Assembly (NCBI GenBank): GCA_044224315.1
Contig: JBGAKR010000008.1
Location: 124,001-188,000, forward strand
Direction: 5' to 3'
DNA length: 64,000 bases
Source of the DNA: JAGXTF01 sp044224315
Lineage (GTDB): Bacteria; Bacteroidota; Bacteroidia; NS11-12g; UBA955
Shown piece by piece: positions 9,172-18,321 of this stretch (position 1 is the first letter of the stretch; every line of letters starts with the position of its first letter). The position numbers and the translations under genes were made by a program. The notes beneath the pieces are model-generated. The model was not told the DNA's origin, did no database searches, and saw nothing but the letters and a program-made list of their open reading frames with translations.

Positions 9172-9912
9172 TTGGCTATTCGCCGTATTTTTTCAAAGGA
9201 AAAATCAAAATTCTCCGATCAAATTTACCGGATTACGGGAATTAGGCCCGGTCGTTTGTCCATATACCGCGAGGCACTGCGCCATAGCTCGGTAAATGAT
9301 GCGCAAATGTTGCCCGGTGCCCCTGAAATTAAAGGCAGTAAAAACGACAACGAAAGGCTCGAATTCTTGGGCGATGCCATTTTGGATGCCGTAATTGCCG
9401 AGTTGCTTTTTTTGCGTTTCCCATACCGGCAGGAAGGTTTTTTAACCGAAATGCGCACCCGCATTGTAAACCGCGATCAAATGGCCTACCTCTGCGATAA
9501 GTTGGGGTTGGTGCAGATTATGGAAATTAAACCCGAATTGCGCAAAAACCAGGTAGCCATTAAAACCATTGGCAGCAACGCATTAGAAGCATTAATCGGC
9601 GCCATATATTTAGATAAGGGTTTTAAAACCGCCAAAAAATTTATTACCAATCGCATGGTGGGGCAGTATTTAGATTTAGAAAAACTGATGAATACCACCA
9701 TTTCTTACAAAGCAGTGGTTTTGAAATGGGCCCAACAAAATCGTAAAAAAGTAAGTTGGGAACATAAACGAGAGGGTACTGATAAACACGAAATCCATGT
9801 ACTTACCCTGATGTTTGATGATGAGCCGTTTGTGACGGATAAAAACCGCACCCGCAAAATGGCCGAAGAACTCTGTTCGGAAAAAGCGTGCCGCATGCTA
9901 GGCATAGCCTGA
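9172..9912 (+). CDS. rnc: Ribonuclease III, TTG start
   Basis: Double-strand-specific endoribonuclease for rRNA and mRNA processing. Signature NERLEFLGDAILDAV carries catalytic acidic residues, and a second acidic motif appears in SNALEALIGAIYLD. A C-terminal dsRNA-binding domain spans about 170-245. The start codon is TTG at 9172, 1 bp after the fabF stop. The next in-frame ATG (about residue 45) would remove the first helices, so the TTG is well supported. It is the third gene of the acpP-fabF-rnc operon. Confidence 0.95.
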   Translation: MAIRRIFSKEKSKFSDQIYRITGIRPGRLSIYREALRHSSVNDAQMLPGAPEIKGSKNDNERLEFLGDAILDAVIAELLFLRFPYRQEGFLTEMRTRIVNRDQMAYLCDKLGLVQIMEIKPELRKNQVAIKTIGSNALEALIGAIYLDKGFKTAKKFITNRMVGQYLDLEKLMNTTISYKAVVLKWAQQNRKKVSWEHKREGTDKHEIHVLTLMFDDEPFVTDKNRTRKMAEELCSEKACRMLGIA

Positions 9913-10015
9913 TTGTTGCATCAGAATTAATCCAACTAGAAATTATTTTTTAAGAATATGCCAATTCTGAGATTCGGAATTGTGTAGTTTGAATTAGTTT
10001 TGATGCAAATCTATT

Positions 10016-10516
10016 ATGAAAATAGTTAGCATCATTGGTATGTCATTGGTGGCTGTTTTAGCTTGCAAGTCGCCGGCAAAAGAGGCCGAAAAAGCCATTT
10101 GCGGATTTAGTCAATCTGTACGCGACCACAAATTAGATTCGGCCCGCAATTTTCTAAGCCGCGAATCCTGGGATATATGGGATGTGGCAATGGAGCTGGC
10201 TGGTAAAGAAATCAGCGAAGGAGTAATGGATATTTCAAAGCAATCGGTAAAATGCAAAATTAAAGATGATAAAGGGGTTTGTATAATTTGCTGCGCAGCA
10301 GACAATGCAGCCGATACAAATTATGTAATAAAGCAAAATGGCAGTTGGAAAATAGATTTAATGGCCGATCCAAAAATGGAAATTGCAAAACAGGCATTGC
10401 AAAATGCAGGAAGTAAAGAAAATTTATTATTGCAAATGAAGGCTGTTAGGAAATTGATGGAGGAAGGCAAACTCAATGCCAACATGCTGGTAGATAGTGC
10501 CGGAATTGTTAAATAA
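10016..10516 (+). CDS. Putative lipoprotein, DUF4878-like
   Basis: A 166-aa exported protein. The N-terminus has a short signal peptide ending in a lipobox (VLACKS, Cys17), so it is probably an outer-membrane or periplasmic lipoprotein. The body has an early helical part (AEKAICGFSQSVRDHKLDSA), then two strands with a Cys cluster (VCIICCAAD) and an NYVIKQNGSWKIDLM strand pair. This layout recalls small NTF2-like DUF4878 lipoproteins. Function is unknown. Confidence 0.65.
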   Translation: MKIVSIIGMSLVAVLACKSPAKEAEKAICGFSQSVRDHKLDSARNFLSRESWDIWDVAMELAGKEISEGVMDISKQSVKCKIKDDKGVCIICCAADNAADTNYVIKQNGSWKIDLMADPKMEIAKQALQNAGSKENLLLQMKAVRKLMEEGKLNANMLVDSAGIVK

Positions 10517-10544
10517 TAATATTTATTTTGTCAAAACAATAAAA

Positions 10545-13500
10545 TTATTCCTCCATTTCAGGCATCAAAACCTGCCCGGTATCCTTGGCAAACTGGCACC
10601 ATTCACAGTCGGGTTTTCCGCATCCGGTAAGAAATTCGAGGTTCTGCAATTTGCTTTGTCCTTGTTGAATAAATGATTTTAATACCCCTAAATTTTCCGG
10701 ACTGTATGTTTGTTTATACAACGGAAAAATACCCTCATCATTTTTATCTAAAGCATCAATCTGACATAAAGCAGCACGCCAGTTTTTATCGGTTTGATGA
10801 TTGATAATCAGCTGGTACAATCCCAGTTGAAACCAATATTTAGGCGGTAATTTGCCTTCTTCCAATGATTTTTCACTGGGTTCTTTAAAATTCTTTTCAA
10901 TATTGGAAGATTTACCTGTTTTGTAATCTACAATGGTTACATCATTTCCATTAAAAATTACTTTATCTAAAAAACCACCCAGTTTTATACCGTCGATATT
11001 GGCTTCAAACCAACGTTCTGTAATAATCACCTGGTATTGTTTAAACTCTGGCAATCGGGCGGCATAATAGGAAGGCAATGTTTCAAGTCCTTGTTTCAAT
11101 CGGGTTTCATAGCTCTGCCGGGTAAAACTGCGCCTTTCGTGATACAGATTTTCGGTAAACCATTGCAACAGAAGTTCAGTTTCGGGCCAGTCGGCTTTGC
11201 CTTCCCCAACGGCGTAATCCATTAGTTGTTTAAGGGTATTGTGTACGGCATTTCCATAACCCATGGCAGCGCTGGGTGGAGATGGAATACGGGCAATGCG
11301 GCTAAAGTAAAATTTGAGTCCGCAATCCAGTATATCGTACAAGGTACTGGGTGTGAATTTAAAGCCTTCAATTTGTTTTTGAAGCCAGGCACTTTCACTA
11401 ACAGGCAGGGCAGGGGCTGTGTTTATACTTAATAGTTTTTTCTCGGCCTCCATTAATGCTTCAAAAGGAATTTGCACCAGTGGTATTTCTGAACCACCGG
11501 TAATTTCCAGTAAAAATTTGGTGGGCTGCAATTCCGTGCTTTTTGCATCAATTTTTTGTGCAGTATACGAAATGGTGAGTGTTTCTTTGGCTCTTGTTAA
11601 TGCTACATAAAACAAACGCCTGCGTTCTTCTGCATTCTCTTCGGTTTCGGTTTCTTTGTCATTAGATTGATTGCTACCCTCAAATAATTTTGATAATTTA
11701 TATGGCAAAGTATTGCTGCGGTCGCTTTCCCAACTGGCACTTTCTGCACCTAAAATAATTACATGCTGGAATTCTAAGCCCTTACTTCCATGTGCCGTCG
11801 TAAGTACAACCCCTTCATTGCTTCCTATGCGTTTTTCAAGGGCTATGGAAAGTTCGTTGCGGCGCATGCGGGCTATATCTTCCATCAACTCGCCAAGGCT
11901 TAGAAAGGGTCGACGGGCATTGGCCGAAATCACAAAATTTAAGAACGTATTTAATTGTTCAATTAAAAATTCACGTTCATTACTTTTAAGTGCCTGCGAC
12001 ATAAAACCACCGCCCGCAATTACCTGGTGTACCAATTCGGGCACGTTTAAACTACTGGCATTTTTTAACCATATTTCTACATTTTTCCAAAGGGTAGAAA
12101 GCGCAGCCCGGCTGTTGTTTTCGAATAAATTTCCCTGGGCAGGTTTGGAAACAAATTCTGCTAAAAATTCGCGCCATTTTTTCTTTTCCTTGTATATTTC
12201 CGAACTGATTTTGGCAATTTCAAATGGAGCAATATCGTACAAATCATAATGCAACATTTCATACAATAAATACTCACCTTTATGCGGCACTTCCAGCTCC
12301 AGGGCTAAGTATTCGAGCCAATTACACAGTTGTTTTATTAAAGGTTCTTCTAAAATATTTACCGATTTAGCCAATACAAATGGGATATCAGATTTGCGTA
12401 AATTTCTGGCCAATTCTTCGGCAATAGCATGTTTGGAATAAATAACCGCAATGTTTTTCCAATCTACGCCGGTACTGTGTTTTTGGTGTATTAAATCACA
12501 AATACCTACAGCTTCATGAAACCGGTTTTTATATAATAAAACTTCTGGTGCAGGGGCTTTGAAATTTTTATTTTTTCCAGAGGCAATTAAATGTTTACTT
12601 AGTCCAGGAATGGTGTGCACCAGCCTTTGCAAATTATGTTTAATCACCTTATCAGAAGCTTCCAGAATATTTTGAGAGCTGCGGTAATTTTCGGTAAGTA
12701 CAATGGTTTTTAGGGCAGACTGATATTTGCGGGCAAACTCAAGCATATTGCTAACCCTGGCGCCCTGAAATGCATAAATACTTTGGTCGTCATCGCCCAC
12801 TACAAAACAGTTTGGGTTTTCACCCCAGAATGAGATCAGCAATTGTACAATTTGGTTTTGAACCCCGCTTGTATCCTGAAATTCATCTACCAAAATATAT
12901 TGAAACCGTTCCTGATACCCGTACAACAATTCTTCATCATTTTGAAGGGCTTCCAGCACCCAATGAATCATGTCGCGGAATTCATATACCCCTTTTTCTT
13001 TTTTGCGTTCCTGGTATTGAATAAACAGCTCAGCTGCGCTTAATAATTTATTCCATTCCTTTAAATATTCATCGTATTTGGCGCGTTTAACAGTGCCTGC
13101 TTCGCCCCATTTGCTGGTTTTCTTATAAACCAATTCTGGAAATGCCTGTATAAAAGATTCTTCGTCCGATAAGCGGGCTACCAAATGGGTAAATTGTTCT
13201 ACTGAATAATTCTCCTCTTGCATAAGGTCAAACAATCGGCTTAGTTGCCAACGCAGCCCTATTGGGTCTTCCTGGTAGTTTTTAATGGGCGATTCGGGTG
13301 GAATACTGCGAATAATTTCATCCATCAAATCCAGTTTTTCCAGGTCGTCCATTACACGCTGCCTTTCGCTATCCCCGCCGCGCAATGCAAATTTTTCGGG
13401 ATTTTCTTGGATTATTTTATTGCATAATCCGTGAAATGTATAAACATGCACGCGGCTGGCATCGGCCCCCATAAAAAGGCTCAGTCGCTGGCGCATTGCA

Positions 13501-13709
13501 GCCGATCCGGCTTCGGTGTAAGTAAGGCACAAAATGTCCTCTGGTCGTGCATCGGTTTTGCGCAGGATATTTAAAATGCGGGTAGCCAGTATTTGGGTTT
13601 TGCCTGTACCTGGGCCGGCTATAACCATTACCGGACCTTCAATGGTATCAACTGCCTGCTGCTGCGCAGTATTTAGGGATTGATAAAGAGTTTCAAAATC
13701 GGCCGACAT
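10545..13709 (-). CDS. UvrD/Rep-family helicase fused to a PD-(D/E)XK nuclease with Fe-S cysteines
   Basis: 1054 aa. N-terminal superfamily-1 helicase: Walker A AGPGTGKTQ, DEXX box LVDEFQDTS, motif III VGDDDQSIYAFQGA, later TAHGSKGLEF and RRLFYVALTRAKE. The C-terminal 250 residues form a RecB/AddB-like nuclease: GNAVHNTLK, then VTIVDYKTGK with the catalytic D and K. Cys in ILDCGLKFY plus GCGKPDCEWC near the C-terminus resemble the four Cys that bind the 4Fe-4S cluster in AddB-type nucleases. It is a single-polypeptide analogue of one AddAB subunit, likely acting in double-strand break repair. It converges with the lipoprotein gene 28 bp away. Confidence 0.92.
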   Translation of the reverse strand: MSADFETLYQSLNTAQQQAVDTIEGPVMVIAGPGTGKTQILATRILNILRKTDARPEDILCLTYTEAGSAAMRQRLSLFMGADASRVHVYTFHGLCNKIIQENPEKFALRGGDSERQRVMDDLEKLDLMDEIIRSIPPESPIKNYQEDPIGLRWQLSRLFDLMQEENYSVEQFTHLVARLSDEESFIQAFPELVYKKTSKWGEAGTVKRAKYDEYLKEWNKLLSAAELFIQYQERKKEKGVYEFRDMIHWVLEALQNDEELLYGYQERFQYILVDEFQDTSGVQNQIVQLLISFWGENPNCFVVGDDDQSIYAFQGARVSNMLEFARKYQSALKTIVLTENYRSSQNILEASDKVIKHNLQRLVHTIPGLSKHLIASGKNKNFKAPAPEVLLYKNRFHEAVGICDLIHQKHSTGVDWKNIAVIYSKHAIAEELARNLRKSDIPFVLAKSVNILEEPLIKQLCNWLEYLALELEVPHKGEYLLYEMLHYDLYDIAPFEIAKISSEIYKEKKKWREFLAEFVSKPAQGNLFENNSRAALSTLWKNVEIWLKNASSLNVPELVHQVIAGGGFMSQALKSNEREFLIEQLNTFLNFVISANARRPFLSLGELMEDIARMRRNELSIALEKRIGSNEGVVLTTAHGSKGLEFQHVIILGAESASWESDRSNTLPYKLSKLFEGSNQSNDKETETEENAEERRRLFYVALTRAKETLTISYTAQKIDAKSTELQPTKFLLEITGGSEIPLVQIPFEALMEAEKKLLSINTAPALPVSESAWLQKQIEGFKFTPSTLYDILDCGLKFYFSRIARIPSPPSAAMGYGNAVHNTLKQLMDYAVGEGKADWPETELLLQWFTENLYHERRSFTRQSYETRLKQGLETLPSYYAARLPEFKQYQVIITERWFEANIDGIKLGGFLDKVIFNGNDVTIVDYKTGKSSNIEKNFKEPSEKSLEEGKLPPKYWFQLGLYQLIINHQTDKNWRAALCQIDALDKNDEGIFPLYKQTYSPENLGVLKSFIQQGQSKLQNLEFLTGCGKPDCEWCQFAKDTGQVLMPEMEE

Positions 13710-13952
13710 ATAATTTTTAAGGTTACGAAATAAGGCATATTCGCATACAATCTCGGTGAATCATGCACCTTGTTCAGAAGTTTTTTTAGGGTAAGATTTT
13801 AGGAAATTCCACTAAAAGCCGACAGAATGACATTATTTTTGACAATTTTGCAAATAAATTTTGATAAAAAATGACAAAACGGCATTAAAAATGGGTTGGT
13901 ATACAGTTTGAAAATTATGGGGAGTAAACACAAACTAAAAAAACAAAAGAAT

Positions 13953-14393
13953 ATGAAACTCGTAAAAACCAACCGCCCTGCCATGATGGATGTATTTAAT
14001 CCTCAGTTCATGAATCGTTTTCTGAACAATGTTTGGAACAATGATGAAGAATTTTTGCCAGAGATGACCAATTTTAATCCAGGCGCAGAGATTGTAAAAA
14101 CCGAAAATGGATTTCAGGTAAAAGTATCGCTGCCAGGGGTTAAAAAAGAGGATGTAAAAATTGAACTGGATGGCAATATGCTTACCGTAAGCGGAGAGCG
14201 CAGAAGCGAACACAAAGAAACCAAAAACAATGTGTTGCGCAGTGAGATTGCATATGGCAAATTCAGCCGCAGTTTCACACTCACCAGCGACATAGATAAA
14301 ACTAAAATTGCCGCAGATTTTACCGATGGTATGTTGAAACTGGATTTGCCGGTATCTGAAAAAGCCCTGCCCAAAACCATCGAAATTAAATAA
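13953..14393 (+). CDS. Hsp20/alpha-crystallin small heat shock protein
   Basis: ATP-independent chaperone that binds unfolding proteins. I chose the ATG at 13953 (MKLVKTNRPAMMDVF), giving 146 aa; the longer frame from 13896 adds a basic extension atypical of the family. The alpha-crystallin domain spans about 40-130, with SLPGVKKEDVKIELDGNMLTVSGERR and the conserved GMLKLDLPV near the C-terminus. It is monocistronic with a strong terminator downstream. Confidence 0.93.
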   Translation: MKLVKTNRPAMMDVFNPQFMNRFLNNVWNNDEEFLPEMTNFNPGAEIVKTENGFQVKVSLPGVKKEDVKIELDGNMLTVSGERRSEHKETKNNVLRSEIAYGKFSRSFTLTSDIDKTKIAADFTDGMLKLDLPVSEKALPKTIEIK

Positions 14394-14418
14394 GAAACTT
14401 TCATAGGTGTATAGGTGT

Positions 14419-14457
14419 CCCCCGTTTTGCCACATAGGCAGGCGGGGGCTTTTTTTT
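14419..14457 (+). terminator. Rho-independent terminator of the Hsp20 gene
   Basis: CCCCCG (14419-14424) pairs with CGGGGG (14443-14448), with an inner GCC/GGC pairing, followed by eight T residues. Confidence 0.85.
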
Positions 14458-14467
14458 GCCTATTCGC

Positions 14468-14498
14468 TTGTGATATTTAGCGGCAAAGCTTACTTTTG
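14468..14498 (+). promoter_or_regulatory. Promoter of the TPR gene
   Basis: TTG (14468-14470), 20 bp spacer, TACTTTTG (14491-14498), an exact TAnnTTTG. It lies about 48 bp before the start codon and just after the Hsp20 terminator. Confidence 0.65.
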
Positions 14499-14545
14499 TT
14501 TATGGTGCTTTTCGAAATTTTTGAATTCGGAGTGCTTTAAAAAAT

Positions 14546-15640
14546 ATGAGAATGAAAAAAATATCTAAACTTATTTTGGTATTAATCCTTGGAATTATGG
14601 CCAATAATGCATTGGCTCAAACCAAGACCGAAAAAGCACTTGCAAATGCAAAAGAAGCCATCAAACTGGAGCAGGAAGGCAAAATGGATGAAGCCATAGC
14701 ATTATTAAATGAATCGGTTAAACTGGATCCAAAAAATATAGATTATACATACGAGTTGGCCTTTGCGTATTATCTGAAAAAGGATTTCAAAAAAGCGGCT
14801 AAATTGCTCGAGTCTAAATTAAAAGATAAAAAAGTTACGGATTTGTTTTACCAGTTATTGGGCAATAGTTATGACAATTTAAACAATCCGGAAAAAGCTA
14901 CAAAAACCTACGAAAAAGGGATTCAGAAATTCCCTTCATCGGGCCGCCTGTATTTAGAGTTGGGCAATATGCAGTTGCCAAAAAAAGATTACAACAAAGC
15001 CTTATCTTATTACGAAAAAGGAATTGAAATGGACCCCAAATTTCCTTCAAATTATTATTGGGCAGCGAAAATTTTTTGCAATACCAGTGAAGAAGTTTGG
15101 GGCATGGTTTATGGCGAAATATTTTTGAACCTGGAAACGGGCTCTAAGCGCACCGCCGAGATAAGTAAACTGTTGTATGATACTTATAAAAGCGAAATAA
15201 AAATTACCTCTGACACCTCTTATTCTGTTAGTTTTTCTAAAAATGCCACCATTGTTCTTTCCGATTTATCTGATATTTCTAAATTCAAACTTCCGTTTGG
15301 CATTGGCTGCTACGAAATATTGCTGACAGCTGCCGTGCCTGGTATTAAACAAATAAATATGGGTAGTTTAGATACCATCCGAACCCGATTTTTGAATGGA
15401 TATTACAGTGGGGATAACAAAACCAAATATCCCAATGTGCTATTTGATTATCAAAAACAATTGCAGGAAAACGGGTTTTTGGAGGCCTATAATTACTGGA
15501 TTCTGAGCCGCGGAGATTATCAGGTATTTTCTGCCTGGAAAGAGGCCAACGAAACCAAATGGACCGAGTTTGTAAACTGGTTTGATGTGCATCGGTTAAA
15601 GTTAGACAATACCCATAAATTTTACCGAACACAATATTAA
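14546..15640 (+). CDS. Exported tetratricopeptide-repeat protein
   Basis: 364 aa with a signal peptide (hydrophobic about 8-20, cleavage near NNALAQ). About four TPR units follow from residue 28 to 190 (AKEAIKLEQEGKMDEAIALL, KNIDYTYELAFAYYLKKDF, GRLYLELGNMQLPKKDY and so on). The C-terminal half has no repeat and contains a LPFGIGCYEILLTAAVPGIKQ segment I do not recognise. TPRs mediate protein contacts; partner and role are unknown. A second in-frame ATG is two codons downstream. Confidence 0.85.
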   Translation: MRMKKISKLILVLILGIMANNALAQTKTEKALANAKEAIKLEQEGKMDEAIALLNESVKLDPKNIDYTYELAFAYYLKKDFKKAAKLLESKLKDKKVTDLFYQLLGNSYDNLNNPEKATKTYEKGIQKFPSSGRLYLELGNMQLPKKDYNKALSYYEKGIEMDPKFPSNYYWAAKIFCNTSEEVWGMVYGEIFLNLETGSKRTAEISKLLYDTYKSEIKITSDTSYSVSFSKNATIVLSDLSDISKFKLPFGIGCYEILLTAAVPGIKQINMGSLDTIRTRFLNGYYSGDNKTKYPNVLFDYQKQLQENGFLEAYNYWILSRGDYQVFSAWKEANETKWTEFVNWFDVHRLKLDNTHKFYRTQY

Positions 15641-15662
15641 TCGGAAATTGATTTTGCCTGAA

Positions 15663-15692
15663 TTGTAAATGTCAATTATTTGTGTATGTTTG
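15663..15692 (+). promoter_or_regulatory. Promoter of the sigma-factor operon
   Basis: TTG (15663-15665), 19 bp spacer, TATGTTTG (15685-15692), exact TAnnTTTG. The predicted transcript start is about 20 bp before the ATG at 15723. Confidence 0.65.
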
Positions 15693-15722
15693 TGATACCT
15701 GCATTTTGTAGGATAATAAACA

Positions 15723-16526
15723 ATGAGTATAAACCAATTGCATGCTGAGTTTGAAAATTACAGAGACCAGCTAAAATCGTATATTCTCCGCATTACAGCA
15801 AGTGTTAGGGATGCAGAAGATATTGTACAAGATACTTTTCTAAAAGCTTCTGAGAAAATTGAGAGCTACAGAGGAGACAGCAGTTTAAAAACCTGGATAT
15901 TTACCATTGCCTCCAATCTTGCAAAGGATAATTTGCGTGCTCAAAGAAGGTGGACTGAAAATGTAACCGATTTATCGCGCGAGGCGGCATTGAAAAACCC
16001 GCAATTTTTTGCCGAGGCTATGGCAATCCGTGCTTCTTCCCCTCAAGGCGATTTTGAAATCCGAGAGCATATCACATTTTGTTTTACCTGTATTGCTAAA
16101 TCTTTGCCTTTGGAACAGCAAATTGCCATTCTGCTTAAAGAGGTATATGAGTTTAAGGTTTTAGAAATTGCTGAAATCTTAAATATTACTGAGGCCATGT
16201 CAAAGTATTATTTGCATGCAGGGCGAAGCAAAATGATTCAGATTTTTGAAGGCCGATGTGCACTTATAAGTAAGGAAGGTATTTGTCATCAATGCTCTGA
16301 GTTGAATGGGATTTTCAATCCTAAACAAAATACCCAGCAGGAAATTATGAAGCTTGAATTGGCAAAACAGGCTGAATCGGGAGATAAGGAACACCTTTTT
16401 GACCTTCGCATGCAAATTGTCAAACAGATTGATCCGTTTCATTCAGCTGCAGCAGAATTGCAATTGCATCATTTACAGCACAATAGCAATGTGATGGAAA
16501 ATATTTTCAAAAAAAATGCGCCTTAG
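15723..16526 (+). CDS. ECF-type sigma-70 factor with a Cys-containing C-terminal extension
   Basis: 267 aa. Region 2 (about 10-80) contains SVRDAEDIVQDTFLKASEKI and SLKTWIFTIASNLAKD. Region 4 (about 130-180) contains LPLEQQIAILLKEVYEFKVL and the helix-turn-helix EIAEILNITEAMSKYYLHAG. Beyond the usual ECF length there is an extension of about 80 residues with GRCALISKEGICHQCSEL, a possible metal-binding site. No anti-sigma gene is adjacent; instead an SRPBCC protein and a hypothetical protein follow on the same strand. The extension may replace an anti-sigma factor as sensor, which is inference. Confidence 0.87.
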   Translation: MSINQLHAEFENYRDQLKSYILRITASVRDAEDIVQDTFLKASEKIESYRGDSSLKTWIFTIASNLAKDNLRAQRRWTENVTDLSREAALKNPQFFAEAMAIRASSPQGDFEIREHITFCFTCIAKSLPLEQQIAILLKEVYEFKVLEIAEILNITEAMSKYYLHAGRSKMIQIFEGRCALISKEGICHQCSELNGIFNPKQNTQQEIMKLELAKQAESGDKEHLFDLRMQIVKQIDPFHSAAAELQLHHLQHNSNVMENIFKKNAP

Positions 16527-16585
16527 GCTATCATTTTGAAAGCGTTGTTCGTCTAAAAATCACAAACACCTAAAAATCGTAGAAA

Positions 16586-17056
16586 ATGACACAGTTAAAC
16601 GCAGCTGGCAACGCCAGAACGATTAAATCAACATTTAGCCGCCAAACCACCGTAAGCCTTTTAATTAATGCCGATCCTTCCATAGTATGGGCTATACTTA
16701 CCCATGCTGCGGATTATGCGCGATGGAATTCTACCATTATTGGAATCGAAGGTATAATAGCTCCCAATGAGAAAATCGCACTGAAATCTACTCTGGATCC
16801 CAAAAGAGTTTTTAAATTGGGCATAAAAGAATTTGATGTAAATCTGCAATTGGTTTGGGGCGATGCTATGGGTAAAAGGGTATTTAATTTGAAAAAAACA
16901 GCAGAAAACCAAACCGAATTTTCAATGACTGAAAAAATTGGAGGCCCCTTGTTCCCTTTGTTTGCGAAAATGATACCCCCGTTTGATGATGCATTTAACC
17001 AATTTGCTTTTGATTTAAAAACTGAAGCAGAAAAAATTCAAAATATTGCTCAATAA
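16586..17056 (+). CDS. SRPBCC-family (START/polyketide-cyclase-like) protein
   Basis: A 156-aa soluble protein. The segment SLLINADPSIVWAILTHAADYARWN is the typical first strand and helix of the SRPBCC hydrophobic-ligand fold (given here as separate motifs: LLINADPSIVWAIL, then DYARWN). The late helix PPFDDAFNQFAFDLKTEAE closes the cavity. It lies 59 bp after the sigma-factor gene and 12 bp before the next gene, so it is probably part of the sigma operon. The ligand is unknown. Confidence 0.85.
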   Translation: MTQLNAAGNARTIKSTFSRQTTVSLLINADPSIVWAILTHAADYARWNSTIIGIEGIIAPNEKIALKSTLDPKRVFKLGIKEFDVNLQLVWGDAMGKRVFNLKKTAENQTEFSMTEKIGGPLFPLFAKMIPPFDDAFNQFAFDLKTEAEKIQNIAQ

Positions 17057-17068
17057 GAAATAAATAAT

Positions 17069-17476
17069 ATGAAAAATAAAATCGGAACCAAGGAAAAACC
17101 CATGATGCTGAAAACCCTGCCACTGAGCTCGGATTACACCATGCATGTAGATGAAAAAGAGGGCAAGGAAATTTTAGTTTGTACGGTTGGAAAAACAGTA
17201 TTGCACTATAACCTGGATATAATTAATGACCTGCATGCGATGTTGAAAAAACACGGTGATTGGATGGAATTAGGCAGCGCAGATGAACAAAAACCAGCAA
17301 AAGAAGGCACAGTAGAAGCCTGGGGCCGGGCAGAAAATAACCCGGTGGGTGGATGGTATGGCTTAAAAAAAGGACTAAGGGGTAGGGTAGGGATGTATAT
17401 TCCGCCATTGATGGAAGCCCTGGGACTGGCCGAGGTTACCCATGAGGCAAAAGGAAATAAGATGAGAGCTATATAG
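17069..17476 (+). CDS. Conserved hypothetical protein, third gene of the sigma operon
   Basis: 135 aa, soluble, no signal peptide. Starts MKNKIGTKEKPMMLKTLPLSS, and the middle has LVCTVGKTVLHYNLDIINDL followed by an HGDWMELG segment. A glycine-rich NPVGGWYGLKKGLRGRVGMY stretch precedes the C-terminus. I cannot name the family with certainty. It follows the SRPBCC gene by 12 bp, so joint expression with the sigma factor is likely. Confidence 0.7.
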   Translation: MKNKIGTKEKPMMLKTLPLSSDYTMHVDEKEGKEILVCTVGKTVLHYNLDIINDLHAMLKKHGDWMELGSADEQKPAKEGTVEAWGRAENNPVGGWYGLKKGLRGRVGMYIPPLMEALGLAEVTHEAKGNKMRAI

Positions 17477-17482
17477 CGCAAT

Positions 17483-17504
17483 CCACCACATTTTTAATGG
17501 ACGG
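17483..17504. repeat. Copy 1 of a 22-bp dispersed palindrome
   Basis: This copy reads CCACCACATTTTTAATGGACGG-like, an imperfect version of CCGCCACATTTTCAATGG plus GCGG. The flank GCGCAATC on its left is also present at copy 5 (62387). Other copies: 38196, 38397, 59893, 62387. The ends CCGCC/GGCGG form an inverted repeat. Confidence 0.6.
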
Positions 17505-17720
17505 AGCAAAATGTGAATTGCTTGCTCCTTATTTTTAACATAACCAAAAAAGGACTTAATTCCTGAACTGAACAAGTATTTTCCATTTTGATGTATCGTA
17601 CCGAAATTGGGAAGAGTGAGTGCAATATTAGGTCGGGTCAATAGGTGAAAAAGAATCATAGGTTTCACCTGTTGGAGCAAGTGAGAAATTTTAATTAATG
17701 ATGCAAAAGCGGTCCTTTTT

Positions 17721-17751
17721 TTGCATATAAAGTAAGGTACCCCTATTTTTA
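17721..17751 (+). promoter_or_regulatory. Likely promoter of the DUF1599 operon
   Basis: TTG (17721-17723), 20 bp spacer, TATTTTTA (17744-17751), one mismatch to TAnnTTTG. Transcription would begin near 17758, which favours the start codon at 17782 over the upstream in-frame ATG at 17758. Confidence 0.45.
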
Positions 17752-17781
17752 CCGCGAATGCCGGCCTCATTACCGTCCAAA

Positions 17782-18321
17782 ATGGAATTAACAAAACAAC
17801 AGTATAACCAGGTATTACAAACCTGTCGCAATATTTTCGAACGCAAAAACACGGATTATGGCACCTCTTGGCGTTTGTTCAGACCCCAGAGTATTACCGA
17901 TCAGATTTTCATTAAAGCCCAGCGCATACGCAACATCGAGGCCAGTGGCAACAATGTAGTAGGAGAGGACATCCACGGTGAGTTTATGGGGATTGTCAAT
18001 TACTCTATCATCGCACTTATACAGTTGCAATTAATCGGCGAGAACCGTGATACAACCGATACCAGCGAAATTTTGGCCATGTATGATGAATTTGCCGCTC
18101 ATACCCGGGATTTAATGCTGATGAAAAACACCGATTACGGTGAGGTTTGGCGCGATATGCGCATCAGCAGTTTTACCGATTTGATTCTGGTAAAAATTGC
18201 CCGCATCAAACAAATTGAAGATAATAGCGGAAAAACCATTGCCAGTGAAGGCGTGGACGCAAATTATCAGGATATCATAAACTATGCTATTTTTGCCCTC
18301 ATCAGACTCAACGAAAAATGA
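17782..18321 (+). CDS. DUF1599 domain protein (two repeated domains)
   Basis: 179 aa from the chosen ATG at 17782 (MELTKQQYNQ). The protein is an internal duplication: each half contains KNTDYG followed by W-R, then a KAQRIRNIE or KIARIKQIE helix and an (I/V)NY(S/A)I(I/F)AL helix. DUF1599 has been linked by comparative genomics to nucleotide modification, but no activity is established to my knowledge. Its last bases overlap the start of the BT_3928 gene (ATGA), so translation is coupled. This DUF1599-BT_3928 pairing is typical of the phylum. Confidence 0.88.
   Translation: MELTKQQYNQVLQTCRNIFERKNTDYGTSWRLFRPQSITDQIFIKAQRIRNIEASGNNVVGEDIHGEFMGIVNYSIIALIQLQLIGENRDTTDTSEILAMYDEFAAHTRDLMLMKNTDYGEVWRDMRISSFTDLILVKIARIKQIEDNSGKTIASEGVDANYQDIINYAIFALIRLNEK

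Noticed and set aside
10514..10549. AT-rich bidirectional terminator between the lipoprotein and helicase genes.
   Set aside because: The inverted repeat (AATAAT...ATTATT) is imperfect and nearly GC-free, so it could be chance in an AT-rich gap.
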